Assembly: GCF_004803795.1 (NCBI RefSeq)
Contig: NZ_CP012543.1
Coordinates: 1,178,001 to 1,242,000, forward strand
From: Campylobacter rectus
Lineage (GTDB): Bacteria; Campylobacterota; Campylobacteria; Campylobacterales; Campylobacteraceae
DNA length: 64,000 nt
Direction: 5' to 3'
The stretch's first letter is position 1; the number at the start of each line of letters is the position of its first letter. The position numbers and the translations under genes are program-made. A model generated the notes under the pieces. The model had not been told where the DNA came from. It did no database searches and saw nothing but the letters and a program-made list of their open reading frames with translations. This document shows positions 63,701 through 64,000 of this stretch, piece by piece.

Positions 63701-64000
63701 AAATAAAGAGGATGAAAACTATAACGTTTTAAGAATAGAAACCAAAGACGATAGCGGCGACTATATAGAGATACTAGTCCCTAAGGATGAAATTTTATTT
63801 AATATAGAAGACGAAGATCCGCCTTTAGAGGATGATTTCTTGGTTTCTTTAGGTATCGGTGGACTTGCCAAAAAAGGCACGTCAAAGTTAGCCAAATATA
63901 CAAAAAATATCAAACTGCCGGGAAGTTTAACTAGGGAAGAGATAGTGGGGATATTTAGGAGATTAGAGATTGGTGGAAGTGCTAGAAATATAAATTCTTC
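60708..64000 (+). CDS. Giant protein, possibly polymorphic toxin (5' part; runs off window)
   Basis: An uninterrupted frame of at least 1097 codons from ATG 60708 to the window end. The N-terminus (LIELIKLRYKDTVD ... PFIGHGFSLKDDIDTIC) distantly recalls lysozyme-like heads, but this is weak. Polar linkers rich in Ser, Lys and Pro (residues ~105-140) and several beta-rich segments follow, together with long charged stretches (KEKEKKEKETDKKKKQ). The last visible part (VSLGIGGLAKKGTSKLAKY, then KLPGSLTREEIVGIFRR) is the kind of junction that precedes C-terminal toxin domains in polymorphic toxins. No signal peptide is visible. It is divergent from the RTX array. I do not recognise the family. 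Confidence 0.7.
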   Translation, partial: MPLTPRSHTNFKEDLIELIKLRYKDTVDTNRPFFLSDKPFIGHGFSLKDDIDTICDQIYGKEKNKALLEGVKKAIAGFKKDKTKSSDENATLLYKKINKAANDSKKTSKSSAKEQTSSGSSGKSPSPSSFKNPSSQTEKPQNPLPEFKFTSEDQKNAILEQKLKPLVREINKKLSGSPLGNLGDITLATSSQTSGKEAASSDKRSSGPGKEHVALLAFLYLSDKKELNPSLVTYIKSKNRFRVWYWLAYESFGGKTGDKFAKLRERISSRFGLFEYDAYNENLNGSSSSFKNQTGLSASNSTKVGTEHIGFSECIDVFSHLNVTKIKYPKKDEEDKESVEEATCLEFIKTYETNRVKPSKAPNLNNGSSNKNLSSKKQNPSPSGFGAEPGDASAASKQEALFKLFADRLNFLLAPHTSKTFSLENIYCINLTLTAGSNASRINKLLRKREEELYKQENILILCPVKTATPIRIFQPKKSSFTIVLASQTPFDCSELNPRELNPNRANYGKVNLCELLLTDFKFNPYEKANAKHTTQDPKTPTTEEIKFKNAKTSSRSLDPFTGKFVSNDTVTLYRGEDSGDNENKSEANSKEGKKSSSDKTKPKNPYFTSIRRDEEDMEYKLKEGMVEMSCFKQNSDSDLKALNSVSNQASPHRLTYLNFTLLNFAKENNFTLRDDKASAMFDMKLLLAYGNEATPTSYSSSNFTLTLQDLIIENENGEASDIDKVYLHHCSDKTVYESSSLVKNKDSVFKNSYTATFNIPIDKENKKDTKLIIYSSDLSKTHTTKDIHKRSDTAVISLSYKDKNNQSFCYLRKTSLRDITDNIINVISDNEYPFKTNEDITLKAIYKQEEKDERGNENKKYKEVVWGYKVIKTVEYNEASKSNPKDVILLKNKKDERIKETKDNKSNKEEGLIKGKEITIQISKVVTKDDLAKLKQGGHSIIFFAALKEKEKKEKETDKKKKQNDKFKDTNEAKFQFNTGYGKTHMRVDINKEYEEENKEDENYNVLRIETKDDSGDYIEILVPKDEILFNIEDEDPPLEDDFLVSLGIGGLAKKGTSKLAKYTKNIKLPGSLTREEIVGIFRRLEIGGSARNINS

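Overview
This window is a bacterial chromosome segment that fits an oral-type Campylobacter close to C. rectus / C. showae. Three things point there. The gene order flgA-ubiX-coaD-tmk-hisS-speA-aspB is the order I know from Campylobacter. The DNA is saturated with AAATTT. A DUF4214-RTX protein resembles the RTX-like S-layer proteins of that group. The species call is inference; no rRNA gene is present. There is no phage gene, transposase or CRISPR array.

1-9.4 kb: the 3' end of glyS overlaps an orphan zeta-toxin-like kinase. A long minus-strand gene train then runs from a Fur-family regulator (9.4 kb) down to modD (2.1 kb). Its first six structural genes are an HMA2-like protein, a ferritin-like helical protein, three small Gly/Ala-rich membrane proteins (YtxH-like) and a P1B-type metal ATPase with a Y-S-C motif instead of C-P-C. 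This composition resembles ferrosome (fez) iron-organelle clusters. A Fur-type palindrome sits before the first structural gene. An AGCS alanine symporter, a small membrane protein and modD follow.

9.5-16.2 kb: small envelope proteins (SYLF, M23 peptidase, DUF1104) and an OmpR-type two-component system. Its regulator and kinase genes are separated by about 1.25 kb of degenerate Phe/Lys/Cys-rich coding repeats that keep overlapping start/stop junctions at each end. tRNA-Arg(GCG) follows.

16.3-35 kb: a 1238-residue secreted RTX protein, a methyltransferase, then sixA, a DUF455 gene and a rhomboid gene in overlapping order. NlpC/P60 lipoprotein, murA, moeA and tRNA-Gly follow. flgA appears to begin directly on the last base of the tRNA without a standard start codon. 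ubiX carries a low-complexity insertion of about 245 residues. coaD, tmk, hisS, speA and aspB complete a tight plus-strand operon ending in a clear terminator.

35.4-60.6 kb: a minus-strand, more AT-rich array of RTX proteins up to 3025 residues long. Several have a class-3 lipase head and a FrpC/ApxIVA-like self-processing module with an Asp-Pro bond. The array is built from repeated cassettes. In each, a small membrane protein gene is followed at once by the 5' end of an RTX gene of a matching class, which is either continued as a longer gene or left as a 30-52 codon stub. I recognise three cassette classes and eight cassettes. Blocks of up to 1.17 kb are almost identical between genes, and several genes are truncated or chimeric. 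This looks like a recombining effector/partner system and is the most novel part of the window.

60.7-64 kb: the divergent 5' part (at least 1097 codons) of a further giant gene, possibly a polymorphic toxin, that runs off the window.
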